A stretch of 10,834 nt of DNA. Source: Kiritimatiellales bacterium. Its GTDB lineage: Bacteria; Verrucomicrobiota; Kiritimatiellia; Kiritimatiellales; Pontiellaceae. Below the pieces are notes generated by a model. It was not told where the DNA came from. It was given only the letters and a program-made list of their open reading frames with translations, and ran no database searches. Below are positions 1 through 5,129 of this stretch, one piece after another; position 1 is the stretch's first letter, and every line of letters starts with the position of its first letter. The position numbers and the translations under genes were made by a program. The stretch is taken from the NCBI GenBank assembly GCA_030625905.1, contig DAOUQA010000068.1, positions 1 to 10,834 of the forward strand, in the 5' to 3' direction.

Positions 1-81
1 CACTCCTTTAAATATGTGTACAAAGAACCCGCGAACAGTACCCACTGCGCACAAACGGGTCAACCGGGAAGTGGCCTGTTT

Positions 82-124
82 CTTCGGGGGGCGTCCCCCC
101 ATCGCCTAAAAAGCGATTTCCTGT
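82..124 (+). repeat. 43-bp hairpin repeat, copy 1
   Basis: This copy matches 202-244 at 39 of 43 positions (differences at 94, 95, 102 and 110), and the two copies are exactly 120 bp apart. It contains a G-run facing a C-run (about 86-100), followed by a perfect 5-bp stem ATCGC/GCGAT (101-105 and 113-117) around a 7-nt loop. Flanks of the two copies do not match, so only the 43-bp unit is repeated. This copy lies upstream of the promoter at 135-163 and so outside the mRNA. Its function is unknown; it looks like a dispersed intergenic element. Confidence 0.75.
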
Positions 125-134
125 CAATTCACTC

Positions 135-163
135 TTGACAAAAATTCCGCGTTCCACTATACC
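135..163 (+). promoter_or_regulatory. Sigma-70-type promoter for the PEP-CTERM protein gene
   Basis: A perfect -35 box TTGACA (135-140) is followed by a 17-nt spacer and a -10 box TATACC (158-163, four of six consensus bases). Transcription would start near 170, giving a leader of about 90 nt that carries the second copy of the 43-bp hairpin repeat before the ribosome binding site. Confidence 0.7.
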
Positions 164-201
164 TCTCCCATAAACCCATGAAGTCACTTTTTAGAATGAG
201 C

Positions 202-244
202 CTTCGGGGGGCGAGCCCCCAACGCCTAAGAAGCGATTTCCTGT
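202..244 (+). repeat. 43-bp hairpin repeat, copy 2, in the 5' leader
   Basis: Second copy of the unit at 82-124. In RNA it can form GGGGG-CGAG-CCCCC and then a short CGC/GCG stem. It ends three bases before the Shine-Dalgarno sequence at 248-253, so if the promoter call is right it is transcribed as part of the leader and could affect translation or mRNA stability. That role is an inference from position only. Confidence 0.7.
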
Positions 245-247
245 TAA

Positions 248-253
248 AAGGAG
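248..253 (+). promoter_or_regulatory. Ribosome binding site that fixes the start at 262
   Basis: AAGGAG lies 8 nt before ATG 262. The upstream in-frame ATG at 178 has no such site, and a start there would place repeat-derived residues ahead of the signal peptide. The site therefore decides the start. Confidence 0.8.
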
Positions 254-261
254 AAAAGGAA

Positions 262-1068
262 ATGAAAAAGGAAATGAAAGGATATGTGGTCTGTGTCCTA
301 GCGATGGCGATGTTTGCCGGAGTTGCTCAGGCGGATGTTACATCGGGTCTGATTGGTCATTGGCAGCTGGACGAGGGTAGCGGCTCAATCGCCTATGATA
401 GTGCCGGAAGCCATGATGGTTCGCTCGTCGTTGCTGAGGTCGATCCCCTATTTGTCTCGGACGGGGTGTTCGGCGGATCGCTCGACTTCGAGGGCAGAGG
501 GGACAATGTAGAGAATAGTTATGTGGTCATCGGAGATGGCGGCACGCTGGATCTGACCGGCAGTCGCACGCTCTCGACCTGGGTGAGGATCGATAATTGG
601 GATTCTTCTGGCTGGACTGGAATTATCACCAAGGGTGACGTGGCAGGTAACTATGATCTTATAAGGAATGGTAACACAGGCAGTGTTGGCTTTTATGTTC
701 AGGACAAAGGCTTTGTCGTCGGTAGCACTGTTGTCAATGATGGCCAGTGGCATATGCTTACCGGAGTGCTTGACCTGGCGGGTGGGGTGCAGGCTATGTA
801 TGTCGATGGTGTTCTGGACGCTTCCGCGAACGTTTCTGGTGCAGCCACCGCCTCGAATGATCAACCTCTCCTGTTTAACGGACTCCTGGACGGTTCTACG
901 GGCTGGGATACGGCTCGTTGGTTTGATGGCGCGATGGATGAAGTTCGACTCTACGACCGGGCATTGACTGCCGGCGATGTTCTTGAGTTATACAGTGTCC
1001 CTGAACCGGCAACGTTGGTTCTGTTCGGAATTGGCTCCCTGGCGCTTCTCAGACGCCGCCGGGCATAA
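262..1068 (+). CDS. Secreted LamG/concanavalin A-like protein with PEP-CTERM sorting signal
   Basis: This encodes 268 aa. A Sec signal peptide occupies residues 1-24 (MKKEMKG, a hydrophobic core, then AQA before the likely cleavage site). A LamG-like jellyroll domain spans about 28-245, with typical family phrases: GLIGHWQLDEGSG at 29, LSTWVRI at 104, DGQWHMLTGVLD at 160, YVDGVLD at 180 and FDGAMDEVRLYDRALTAGDV at 221. The C-terminus is a PEP-CTERM signal: VPEPAT (246-251), a short hydrophobic segment, then RRRR. In known PEP-CTERM systems an exosortase processes this tail and the protein is exported to the cell surface or matrix. The ligand is unknown; LamG domains often bind carbohydrate. 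The start at 262 is chosen over the ATG at 178 because of the Shine-Dalgarno sequence and signal-peptide position. The gene stands alone, with its own promoter and terminator. Confidence 0.9.
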   Translation: MKKEMKGYVVCVLAMAMFAGVAQADVTSGLIGHWQLDEGSGSIAYDSAGSHDGSLVVAEVDPLFVSDGVFGGSLDFEGRGDNVENSYVVIGDGGTLDLTGSRTLSTWVRIDNWDSSGWTGIITKGDVAGNYDLIRNGNTGSVGFYVQDKGFVVGSTVVNDGQWHMLTGVLDLAGGVQAMYVDGVLDASANVSGAATASNDQPLLFNGLLDGSTGWDTARWFDGAMDEVRLYDRALTAGDVLELYSVPEPATLVLFGIGSLALLRRRRA

Positions 1069-1088
1069 TAATTCCAAAACTTAGTAGG

Positions 1089-1130
1089 TAAAAGTCGAGC
1101 TAACAATCTAAGCTCGACTTTTACTTTTTA
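1089..1130 (+). terminator. Intrinsic terminator of the PEP-CTERM gene
   Basis: A perfect 13-bp stem (1089-1101 with 1111-1123) encloses a 9-nt loop and is followed by CTTTTTA. It starts 20 bp after the stop codon. Because the 5' arm begins TAAAA, the stem could also act on the opposite strand. Confidence 0.9.
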
Positions 1131-1165
1131 TTCCTCCCCGGACGGAGAGGGGCAGATAATCACAA

Positions 1166-1412
1166 AACTTCCGCTTGCGCGACTGGCTCATACATGCCCG
1201 GCGTGTGGGAAATCTGCCACCCGCGAGTCCGACACCATGGATACCTTCGTCGACTCCTCCTAGTATTTCCTTCGCTACCTCAGCCGCACAGGATGCCACG
1301 CAGGCCGTCGATGCGGCCATCTCCAACAAGTGGATGCGGCCGTGTCGATCAATATATCGGCGGGATCGAGCACGCCATTCTGCACTTGCTCTACGCCCGC
1401 TTCCTCAAGCAC
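1166..1412 (+). pseudogene. leuS: Decayed fragment of leucyl-tRNA synthetase
   Basis: Pieces of bacterial LeuRS appear in order but in different frames. NFRLRDWLI is read from 1166; the intact enzyme continues with SRQRYWG, which is missing. CPACGKSATRESDTMDTF is read from 1195 and continues VDSS, but the expected Trp codon is a TAG stop at 1261-1263, followed by YFLRYLS. Near 1287 the frame shifts, and QDATQAVDAAISNKWM is read from 1289 to 1336. Near 1340 it shifts again, and VDQYIGGIEHAILHLLYARF plus LKH is read from 1344 to 1412. The similarity then stops. The fragment therefore has an internal deletion between RDWLI and CPACG (several tens of residues in the family), one nonsense codon and two frameshifts, and both ends of the gene are absent. 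No intact leuS lies in the window. This is recognised from remembered LeuRS motifs, not from a search. It could be a partial duplication of the host gene or an acquired second leuS. Confidence 0.85.
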
Positions 1413-1449
1413 ATCTGGCGCCGCATTTCCGAAAACCACGATATCCTTT

Positions 1450-1525
1450 GTGGGGCAGGCATCCCTGCCTGCCCATCTACGCTAGGGGCAGAGCAGGCTG
1501 GAAAGCCTGCCGGAGGGAACCCCAC
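1450..1525. repeat. Two-hairpin intergenic repeat module
   Basis: A perfect 9-bp stem GGGCAGGCA/TGCCTGCCC (1453-1461 and 1466-1474, loop TCCC) is followed by a perfect 7-bp stem GCAGGCT/AGCCTGC (1493-1499 and 1504-1510, loop GGAA). The sequences GTGGGG (1450-1455) and CCCCAC (1520-1525) can pair and close the module into a three-way structure, at the cost of the outermost pairs of hairpin 1. The architecture resembles REP/BIME-type or MITE-like dispersed elements. No transposase is nearby. Confidence 0.7.
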
Positions 1526-1885
1526 CAAAAATAGGTTTTTCCAACAGAAGGGCGCATAAGGAAGCAAAGGAATTAATCCGGCGTGTAAATACATTACAGG
1601 AGGCCGGGATGGAAAAGGCGGTGTTATGTTGCGTGCAACATAAAGTGCCATCGGGGTAGGCCGTTATCTTTTCCACCAGCGTTTTGCATGGCCTTCGATC
1701 CCCTGATGAAGGGCGCCCAGATGGTCGAGATCAGCTTCCTTCATGGTAACGCTACGGAGCGGTACGGAGCGGAGTTGCTTCCGGTAGTGCCTACGGATCC
1801 ATCCGGGAATTATAATTTTCATGTCCATTTTCATGCCCCTTCCATCAGGTTAGACCCAACAATAAGCATGAAAAGTGCCGAAAAT

Positions 1886-1914
1886 AAAAACCCCGATCCA
1901 AAGACCGGGCTTAA
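1886..1914 (-). terminator. Intrinsic terminator of the tRNA-Ala gene
   Basis: Read on the minus strand, CCCGGTC-TTTG-GATCGGG (7 bp including one G-U pair; 1909-1903 with 1898-1892) is followed by GTTTTTATTTT. It begins about 10 nt after the CCA end of the tRNA. Confidence 0.85.
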
Positions 1915-1919
1915 AAAGA

Positions 1920-1995
1920 TGGTGGAGGATAACGGGATCGAACCGATGACCTCGTGCATGCCATGCACGCGCTCTCCCAGCTGAGCTAATCCCCC
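1920..1995 (-). tRNA. tRNA-Ala (anticodon GGC)
   Basis: This is a 76-nt cloverleaf including an encoded CCA end (1922-1920). The acceptor stem GGGGGAT/ATCCTCC contains the G3-U70 pair (1993 and 1926) that marks tRNA-Ala for alanyl-tRNA synthetase. The D arm is GCTC-AGCTGGGA-GAGC, and the anticodon arm CGTGC-ATGGCAT-GCACG puts GGC in the anticodon. The T arm is ATCGG-TTCGATC-CCGTT. All stems pair well except one U-U opposition at positions 50-64 of the T stem. The gene reads GCC and GCU alanine codons. It has its own promoter (2010-2039) and terminator (1886-1914). Confidence 0.97.
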
Positions 1996-2009
1996 GCAAA
2001 AGGAAGGAC

Positions 2010-2039
2010 TTTATAGACTGCCGTATGTTGGGCTGTCAA
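2010..2039 (-). promoter_or_regulatory. Promoter of tRNA-Ala
   Basis: On the minus strand, a perfect TTGACA (2039-2034) and TATAAA (2015-2010) are separated by 18 nt. Transcription would start near 2003, a few bases before the mature 5' end at 1995. Confidence 0.85.
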
Positions 2040-2091
2040 TCCCGATTCACGAAATTTACCGAGCATGGCTTTCGGGGTGCAAAAGGGCGGT

Positions 2092-2451
2092 TCAGTGTTT
2101 TTCTTTATCCATCTCGGTTTGGATGCCTTCCGGGCGAAGCAGGTGCTTCGTGTTTCCTACGAGAATGATAGCATAGGTGGGCTGAACATCTTCAAGCACC
2201 ACGCCGGGGTCGACCTCCATGCCCGGCGTGACCACTTGGCTGTTGATGATGGCCACCTTGTTGCTGCCGCGCAGGCCGATGCCGGTGATGACATAGGTTT
2301 TGGAGAGCCGCTTCACCTTTAGGGTGTTTGGCAGGGCCGTCGGTGCCTTGCCGTCGTTCGGAGCTTCTTTTGAAGCATCCCCGCCGCAACTGGCGAGGAA
2401 CAGGGGGATGCAGGCAATGATCAGGGCTTGTTTTAATGGTTTTGCATTCAT
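2092..2451 (-). CDS. Small lipoprotein with a GspB/PilP-like domain
   Basis: This encodes 119 aa. It starts MNAKPLKQ, followed by a hydrophobic segment and a lipobox LASC (19-22), so Cys22 would be lipidated by Lgt/Lsp; the following Gly-Gly does not suggest inner-membrane retention. A short polar linker (23-45) leads to a domain at about 50-110: YVITGIGLRGSNKVAIIN, then VVTPGMEVDPGVVLEDV and YAIILVGN. The arrangement (AIIN, G-x-V, V-x-L-E-D-V) resembles the C-terminal domain of GspB/GspC-type secretion and PilP-type pilus proteins, which links secretion machinery to the outer membrane. That family link is from memory and moderate. The start at 2451 is preferred to an in-frame GTG at 2475 because it begins the signal peptide directly; AAGGA lies 11 nt upstream. 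No secretion or pilus gene is adjacent, so its partner cannot be named. Confidence 0.8.
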   Translation of the reverse strand: MNAKPLKQALIIACIPLFLASCGGDASKEAPNDGKAPTALPNTLKVKRLSKTYVITGIGLRGSNKVAIINSQVVTPGMEVDPGVVLEDVQPTYAIILVGNTKHLLRPEGIQTEMDKEKH

Positions 2452-2750
2452 TTGAACCGGATTCCTTATACGCACTCATTTCTCTTTTGCAAAAAATTAT
2501 CCGTCAACGGAGGCGAAAAAACAACATTGGTTCACGGGTATTTTCCCGGGGCATACCAGAAGGCCCTCTTTTTTCGATTGAGCCTCTTGCAAAACCTCTG
2601 GTTCGCTTCGCAACGGTGTAGGGCGCGCTTCCATTCCGATGGAGCGCGCAGGGTTGCGGATGAACATGTTGCACAGCAAGCACGCTCCCGCAGACGGGAA
2701 GCGCGCCCCACATCGGCGGGAGGGTTGCAAAAAACGGGGTTTAATTAATA
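2452..2750. other. Divergent intergenic region with GC-rich hairpins
   Basis: No gene is supported here. The region holds two imperfect hairpins, 2623-2649 and 2683-2702, and the sequence AGGGTTGCAAAA (2721-2732), which recurs exactly at 7385-7396. A TTGCAA-16-TATAAG promoter-like pair on the minus strand faces the lipoprotein gene, but it would leave almost no leader, so I do not call it separately. Open frames crossing this region begin or end within the hairpins and have no family resemblance. Confidence 0.5.
2623..2649. repeat. GCGCGC hairpin, possible dispersed repeat
   Basis: GCGCGCTTCCAT (2623-2634) pairs with ATGGAGCGCGC (2639-2649) around a TCCG loop, leaving one bulged T. A second hairpin of similar design, CGCTCCCG-CAGA-CGGGAAGCG, lies at 2683-2702. 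Neither is followed by a T-run, so they are not typical terminators. Confidence 0.6.
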
Positions 2751-2779
2751 TTGACACTCTGGGGGCGATTCCGTAGTTT
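2751..2779 (+). promoter_or_regulatory. Probable promoter of rplU-rpmA
   Basis: A perfect TTGACA (2751-2756), 17-nt spacer and TAGTTT (2774-2779; weak, three of six) are preceded by an A/T-rich stretch TTTAATTAATA that could serve as an UP element. The leader would be about 45 nt. Confidence 0.6.
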
Positions 2780-2831
2780 CCGCCTCTTGATTTTTAGGAA
2801 GCAAAGCCCTGTGGGGGCATCGAGGGAATTT

Positions 2832-3146
2832 ATGGAAGCATATGCGGTTATAGAGACCGGTGGAAAGCAGTACCGTGTCCAGCAGGGCGATGTCCTTGAC
2901 GTGGAACTGCTGGCGGCCGAAGAAGGCGCAAGCGTGGAGTTTGAAACGCTGGCCGTTTCCAACGGCAGCGAACTGACGATCGGTGCACCTGTTGTGGATG
3001 GCGCCAAGGTCAAGGCTTCGGTGGTGGAAAACCTGCGCGGCAAGAAGATATACTCCTTCAAAAAGAAGCGCCGCAAGGGGTATCGCCGTAAAATCGGGCA
3101 TCGCCAGGAACTGACGAAGATCAAAGTGGAATCAATTACAGCATAG
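2832..3146 (+). CDS. rplU: 50S ribosomal protein L21 (bL21)
   Basis: This encodes 104 aa, close to the usual 103. It starts MEAYAVIETGGKQYRVQQGD, the family signature, and ends with the basic rRNA-binding part KKRRKGYRRKIGHRQ and LTKIKVESI. bL21 binds 23S rRNA and is located next to L20 in the large subunit. The frame is open upstream to 2751, but ATG 2832 is chosen because it begins the conserved N-terminus and has GAGGG 5 nt upstream. It leads the rplU-rpmA pair, 18 nt ahead of rpmA, in the order conserved across bacteria and followed by obgE. Confidence 0.98.
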   Translation: MEAYAVIETGGKQYRVQQGDVLDVELLAAEEGASVEFETLAVSNGSELTIGAPVVDGAKVKASVVENLRGKKIYSFKKKRRKGYRRKIGHRQELTKIKVESITA

Positions 3147-3164
3147 TTTTGCAGGGAGGCAACC

Positions 3165-3419
3165 ATGGCTCATAAAAAAGGACAAGGATCATCCAGTAAC
3201 GGCCGCGACAGCAATGCGCAACGCCGTGGCGTCAAGCGCTTCGGCGGCGAGAAAGTCACCGCAGGCAGCATTTTGGTTCGTCAGGTAGGAACCAAGATCC
3301 ACCCCGGCCTGAACGTGGGTTGCGGAAACGACTATACGCTTTTTGCTCTCAAGGATGGCGTCGTTGAATTCGACAAGCGCCAGCGCAAAGTACACATTCG
3401 CGAAGTAGCAGCGGCCTAA
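3165..3419 (+). CDS. rpmA: 50S ribosomal protein L27 (bL27)
   Basis: This encodes 84 aa and starts MAHKKGQGSSSNGRDSNAQR, then GVKRFGGEKVTAGSILVRQ and the conserved H-PG-NVG-G-D-TLFAL core. The flexible N-terminal tail of bL27 reaches toward the peptidyl-transferase centre. Here Ala2 follows the initiator directly, without the Firmicutes-type extension that needs a dedicated protease. The ribosome binding site GGGAGG ends 6 nt before the ATG. It is co-transcribed with rplU and ends at the terminator at 3443-3472. Confidence 0.98.
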   Translation: MAHKKGQGSSSNGRDSNAQRRGVKRFGGEKVTAGSILVRQVGTKIHPGLNVGCGNDYTLFALKDGVVEFDKRQRKVHIREVAAA

Positions 3420-3442
3420 ACCATCCGGTTAGCCGAACGGGG

Positions 3443-3472
3443 AGGGCGGGCTCTAGGCTCGTCTTTTCTTTT
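3443..3472 (+). terminator. Intrinsic terminator after rpmA
   Basis: AGGGCGGGC (3443-3451) pairs with GCTCGTCTT (3457-3465) through a 9-bp stem with several G-U pairs and a TCTAG loop, followed by TTTTCTTTT. It separates the ribosomal-protein pair from obgE. The G-U pairs suggest incomplete termination is possible, so obgE may get some read-through. Confidence 0.75.
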
Positions 3473-3511
3473 GCCCTTGAAACCTAAAACTTTAAACTTA
3501 ACACGGTCTTA

Positions 3512-4540
3512 ATGAAACACGTCGTATTCAAGGATCGTGTAAAGCTCTACGTTCGCGCCGGCAACGGCGGCAACGGCTGCGTATCGTTCCGCCGCGAAAA
3601 ATTTATCCCCAAGGGTGGCCCCGACGGCGGCGATGGCGGAAACGGGGGTTCGGTCATTCTCCGCTGCGATGCCAACGAGGACTCGCTACTGCCGCTCTAC
3701 TACAAGCCGCATCAGCGCGCCAAGCATGCCCAGCATGGCATGGGCTCGCAGTGCCACGGCCGCAACGGCACCGACTGTATTGCAAAGATTCCGGTGGGTA
3801 CCGTAATCACCGATGCGGAGACGGATGAATTTCTCGGTGAGCTGCTTGCCGCCGGCGAGGAGCTGCGCGTTGCCAAAGGCGGCAAGGGGGGCATTGGCAA
3901 CATTCATTTCAAAAGCTCGACCAACCAGTCGCCCCGCCAGTTTACCGAAGGCACCAAGGCCGAGGAACGGGTGCTTTGGCTAGAGCTCAAGCTCATGGCC
4001 GATGTTGGCTTGGTCGGCTATCCAAACGCCGGGAAATCAACCTTGCTCAGCCAGTTGACGCATGCTCATCCGAAGATTGCACCGTACCCCTTCACGACCA
4101 TCAACCCCATCATTGGAACCATGGAGTATGAAAACTTCAACCGCCTGCGTGTGGCGGACATTCCCGGCCTGATTGACGGTGCGCATGACGGCATTGGTCT
4201 CGGTCACCAGTTCCTGCGGCACATCGAGCGCTCTAGGTTTATCCTCTTTGTCATTGATATGGCCGGCACCGACGAACGTAACCCGACCGACGATTTTCTT
4301 CATCTGAAAGAAGAGCTGCGCCTTCATCAAGAGTCGCTCTCCTGCACGCCGTATCTCGTGCTCGCCAATAAAATGGACGAGCCTGCCGCGGCTGAATACA
4401 TTGCCGAGTTCAAGAAAAAGACCGGCGAGGAGGTCTACGAGATTTCCGCCAAGGAAGGCACCGGACTCGAGCCCATCAAGGAATTCCTCTACAAGCACTT
4501 CTTCGAAGCCCGGAAGGTTCTCGAAGAAGATGCGGGGTAG
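3512..4540 (+). CDS. obgE: GTPase Obg/CgtA, ribosome assembly factor
   Basis: This encodes 342 aa. The glycine-rich Obg domain spans about 5-160 (DRVKLYVRAGNGGNGCVSFR; PKGGPDGGDGGNGGSV at 33). The G domain has GYPNAGKST (G1, 169-177), PFTT (G2, 193-196), DIPG (G3, 216-219), NKMD (G4, 286-289) and SAKEG (G5, 312-316), all intact. The protein ends soon after the G domain, so the variable C-terminal extension (about 390 aa total in E. coli) and any OCT domain are absent. Obg proteins bind the 50S subunit late in assembly and respond to (p)ppGpp. The position after rplU-rpmA is the conserved one. No Shine-Dalgarno sequence is visible before ATG 3512, yet the N-terminus fits the family. The -35-like TTGAAA at 3477 has only weak -10 candidates after it. 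Confidence 0.98.
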   Translation: MKHVVFKDRVKLYVRAGNGGNGCVSFRREKFIPKGGPDGGDGGNGGSVILRCDANEDSLLPLYYKPHQRAKHAQHGMGSQCHGRNGTDCIAKIPVGTVITDAETDEFLGELLAAGEELRVAKGGKGGIGNIHFKSSTNQSPRQFTEGTKAEERVLWLELKLMADVGLVGYPNAGKSTLLSQLTHAHPKIAPYPFTTINPIIGTMEYENFNRLRVADIPGLIDGAHDGIGLGHQFLRHIERSRFILFVIDMAGTDERNPTDDFLHLKEELRLHQESLSCTPYLVLANKMDEPAAAEYIAEFKKKTGEEVYEISAKEGTGLEPIKEFLYKHFFEARKVLEEDAG

Positions 4541-4798
4541 GGCCTCCCTGCCCGCAGGGCGATCGCGCGTCTTCCTCCGAACGGACGGCAAACGGGATAT
4601 GTTTAATCCCCGAGCGCACCGAAACTTCCGCATTGGGGTGTATGCCGAGCTAGGTGGTGGGCGGCGTCGCGTGTGCAAGTCGTTCTCTACGCATAAAACA
4701 GCATCCTCATGGTGTAGATAGCTTCACCTGACCAACGGGAAGGAAAGCAGTTCGGTTGCCCGGTTGCCCAACCCCGGAACCTATATAGGGAAAGAGCC
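4541..4798. other. Intergenic stretch between obgE and the rpsU terminator
   Basis: I see no gene here. A hairpin CCCTGC-CC-GCAGGG (4546-4559) follows the obgE stop but lacks a T-run. There is an 8-bp tandem repeat CGGTTGCC twice (4753-4768) and a 10-bp palindrome CCTATATAGG (4780-4789). Confidence 0.5.
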
Positions 4799-4826
4799 AA
4801 AAAAAAGCTCCCTGCGCGGGAGCTTT
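4799..4826 (-). terminator. Intrinsic terminator of rpsU
   Basis: On the minus strand, AAAGCTCCC (4826-4818), a 5-nt loop and GGGAGCTTT (4812-4804) form a perfect 9-bp stem that runs into T8 (4806-4799). It begins 24 nt after the rpsU stop. The A-rich 5' arm means it could also stop transcription coming from obgE on the plus strand, though the plus-strand T-run is short. Confidence 0.92.
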
Positions 4827-4849
4827 CTGTGTTCGAGCCAAACCTAGTA

Positions 4850-5038
4850 TTAGTAGGAAGGGTTGCTCGGACGGGAGTTCTTCAGCCGCTTTTTCTTTTC
4901 GCTCGGCTTTTCGTAGCAACGCTTCGCGCGCATGGTCTTGAGGATGCCCTCTTTGTCCAGCGCCTTCTTGAGGCGACGCAACGCGCGGTCTACGCTTTCG
5001 CCGCGGCGTACTTTTACTTCACATGTTTCTTGTGCCAT
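4850..5038 (-). CDS. rpsU: 30S ribosomal protein S21 (bS21)
   Basis: This encodes 62 aa and starts MAQETCEVKVRRGESVDRAL, followed by RRLKKALDKEGILKTMRAKR and a basic tail KPSEKKKRLKN. This is the bS21 fold: a short strand then two long basic helices. It is a little shorter than the 71 aa of E. coli. bS21 sits on the 30S platform near the 3' end of 16S rRNA and helps initiation. The start is set by a very strong Shine-Dalgarno sequence, GGAGGTGA (5054-5047), 8 nt upstream. It is read after the EF-G-like gene on the same strand, but has its own promoter and terminator. Confidence 0.96.
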   Translation of the reverse strand: MAQETCEVKVRRGESVDRALRRLKKALDKEGILKTMRAKRCYEKPSEKKKRLKNSRPSNPSY

Positions 5039-5046
5039 ATCCAGAT

Positions 5047-5069
5047 TCACCTCCCCCGATCGTTTGGGG
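5047..5069 (-). promoter_or_regulatory. Extended Shine-Dalgarno of rpsU, partly within a hairpin
   Basis: GGAGGTGA (5054-5047) matches eight consecutive anti-Shine-Dalgarno bases, the longest match in this window. CCCC (5069-5066) can pair with the G-run 5057-5053 around an 8-nt loop, covering the first bases of the site. This could tune bS21 synthesis; the regulatory role is an inference. Confidence 0.45.
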
Positions 5070-5087
5070 TTTAGTTGAGAGTCGGGA

Positions 5088-5116
5088 AACCTAGTGCAGC
5101 CCCTGCGTGATGTCAA
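5088..5116 (-). promoter_or_regulatory. Promoter of rpsU
   Basis: A perfect TTGACA (5116-5111), 17-nt spacer and TAGGTT (5093-5088; three of six) give a start near 5081 and a leader of about 43 nt. The -35 box begins 13 nt after the stop codon of the EF-G-like gene, so rpsU can be transcribed separately. Confidence 0.65.
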
Positions 5117-5129
5117 ATGCAATAATGAT

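Larger units (their letters stand above)
1131..1919. other. Gene-poor stretch with remnants and repeats
   Basis: About 790 bp lie between the terminator at 1089-1130 and the tRNA gene. Apart from the leuS fragment, the hairpin module at 1450-1525 and the tRNA terminator, I find no credible gene. Open frames here lack ribosome binding sites, cross the hairpin repeats or the tRNA, and match no family I know. A perfect 9-bp inverted repeat with a 2-nt centre lies at 1624-1643, and a perfect 10-bp tandem duplication (TACGGAGCGG twice) at 1753-1772. Confidence 0.6.

Noticed and set aside
1441..1530. CRISPR array
   Set aside because: The repeats are inverted and form only two hairpins with no regular spacers and no cas genes nearby.
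1194..1559. 121-codon frame containing the VDQYIGG stretch as an intact small gene
   Set aside because: Only the middle of the frame matches LeuRS. The upstream part matches LeuRS in two other frames, and the downstream part is the hairpin repeat, so this is a pseudogene fragment.
1688..1984. 98-codon plus-strand open frame
   Set aside because: It runs through the tRNA terminator and most of the tRNA-Ala gene on the other strand, has no ribosome binding site and resembles no family.
1880..1995. Integrative element attachment site at the tRNA-Ala 3' end
   Set aside because: I searched by eye for a second copy of the tRNA 3' end and found none in the window, and there is no integrase gene.
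4546..4559. Hairpin after obgE as a terminator
   Set aside because: The stem CCCTGC/GCAGGG leaves only two loop bases when fully paired and is followed by CGATCGCGCG, not a T-run.
4037..4678. 213-codon minus-strand frame over the end of obgE
   Set aside because: It overlaps the G domain of obgE in antisense and continues into featureless intergenic DNA.
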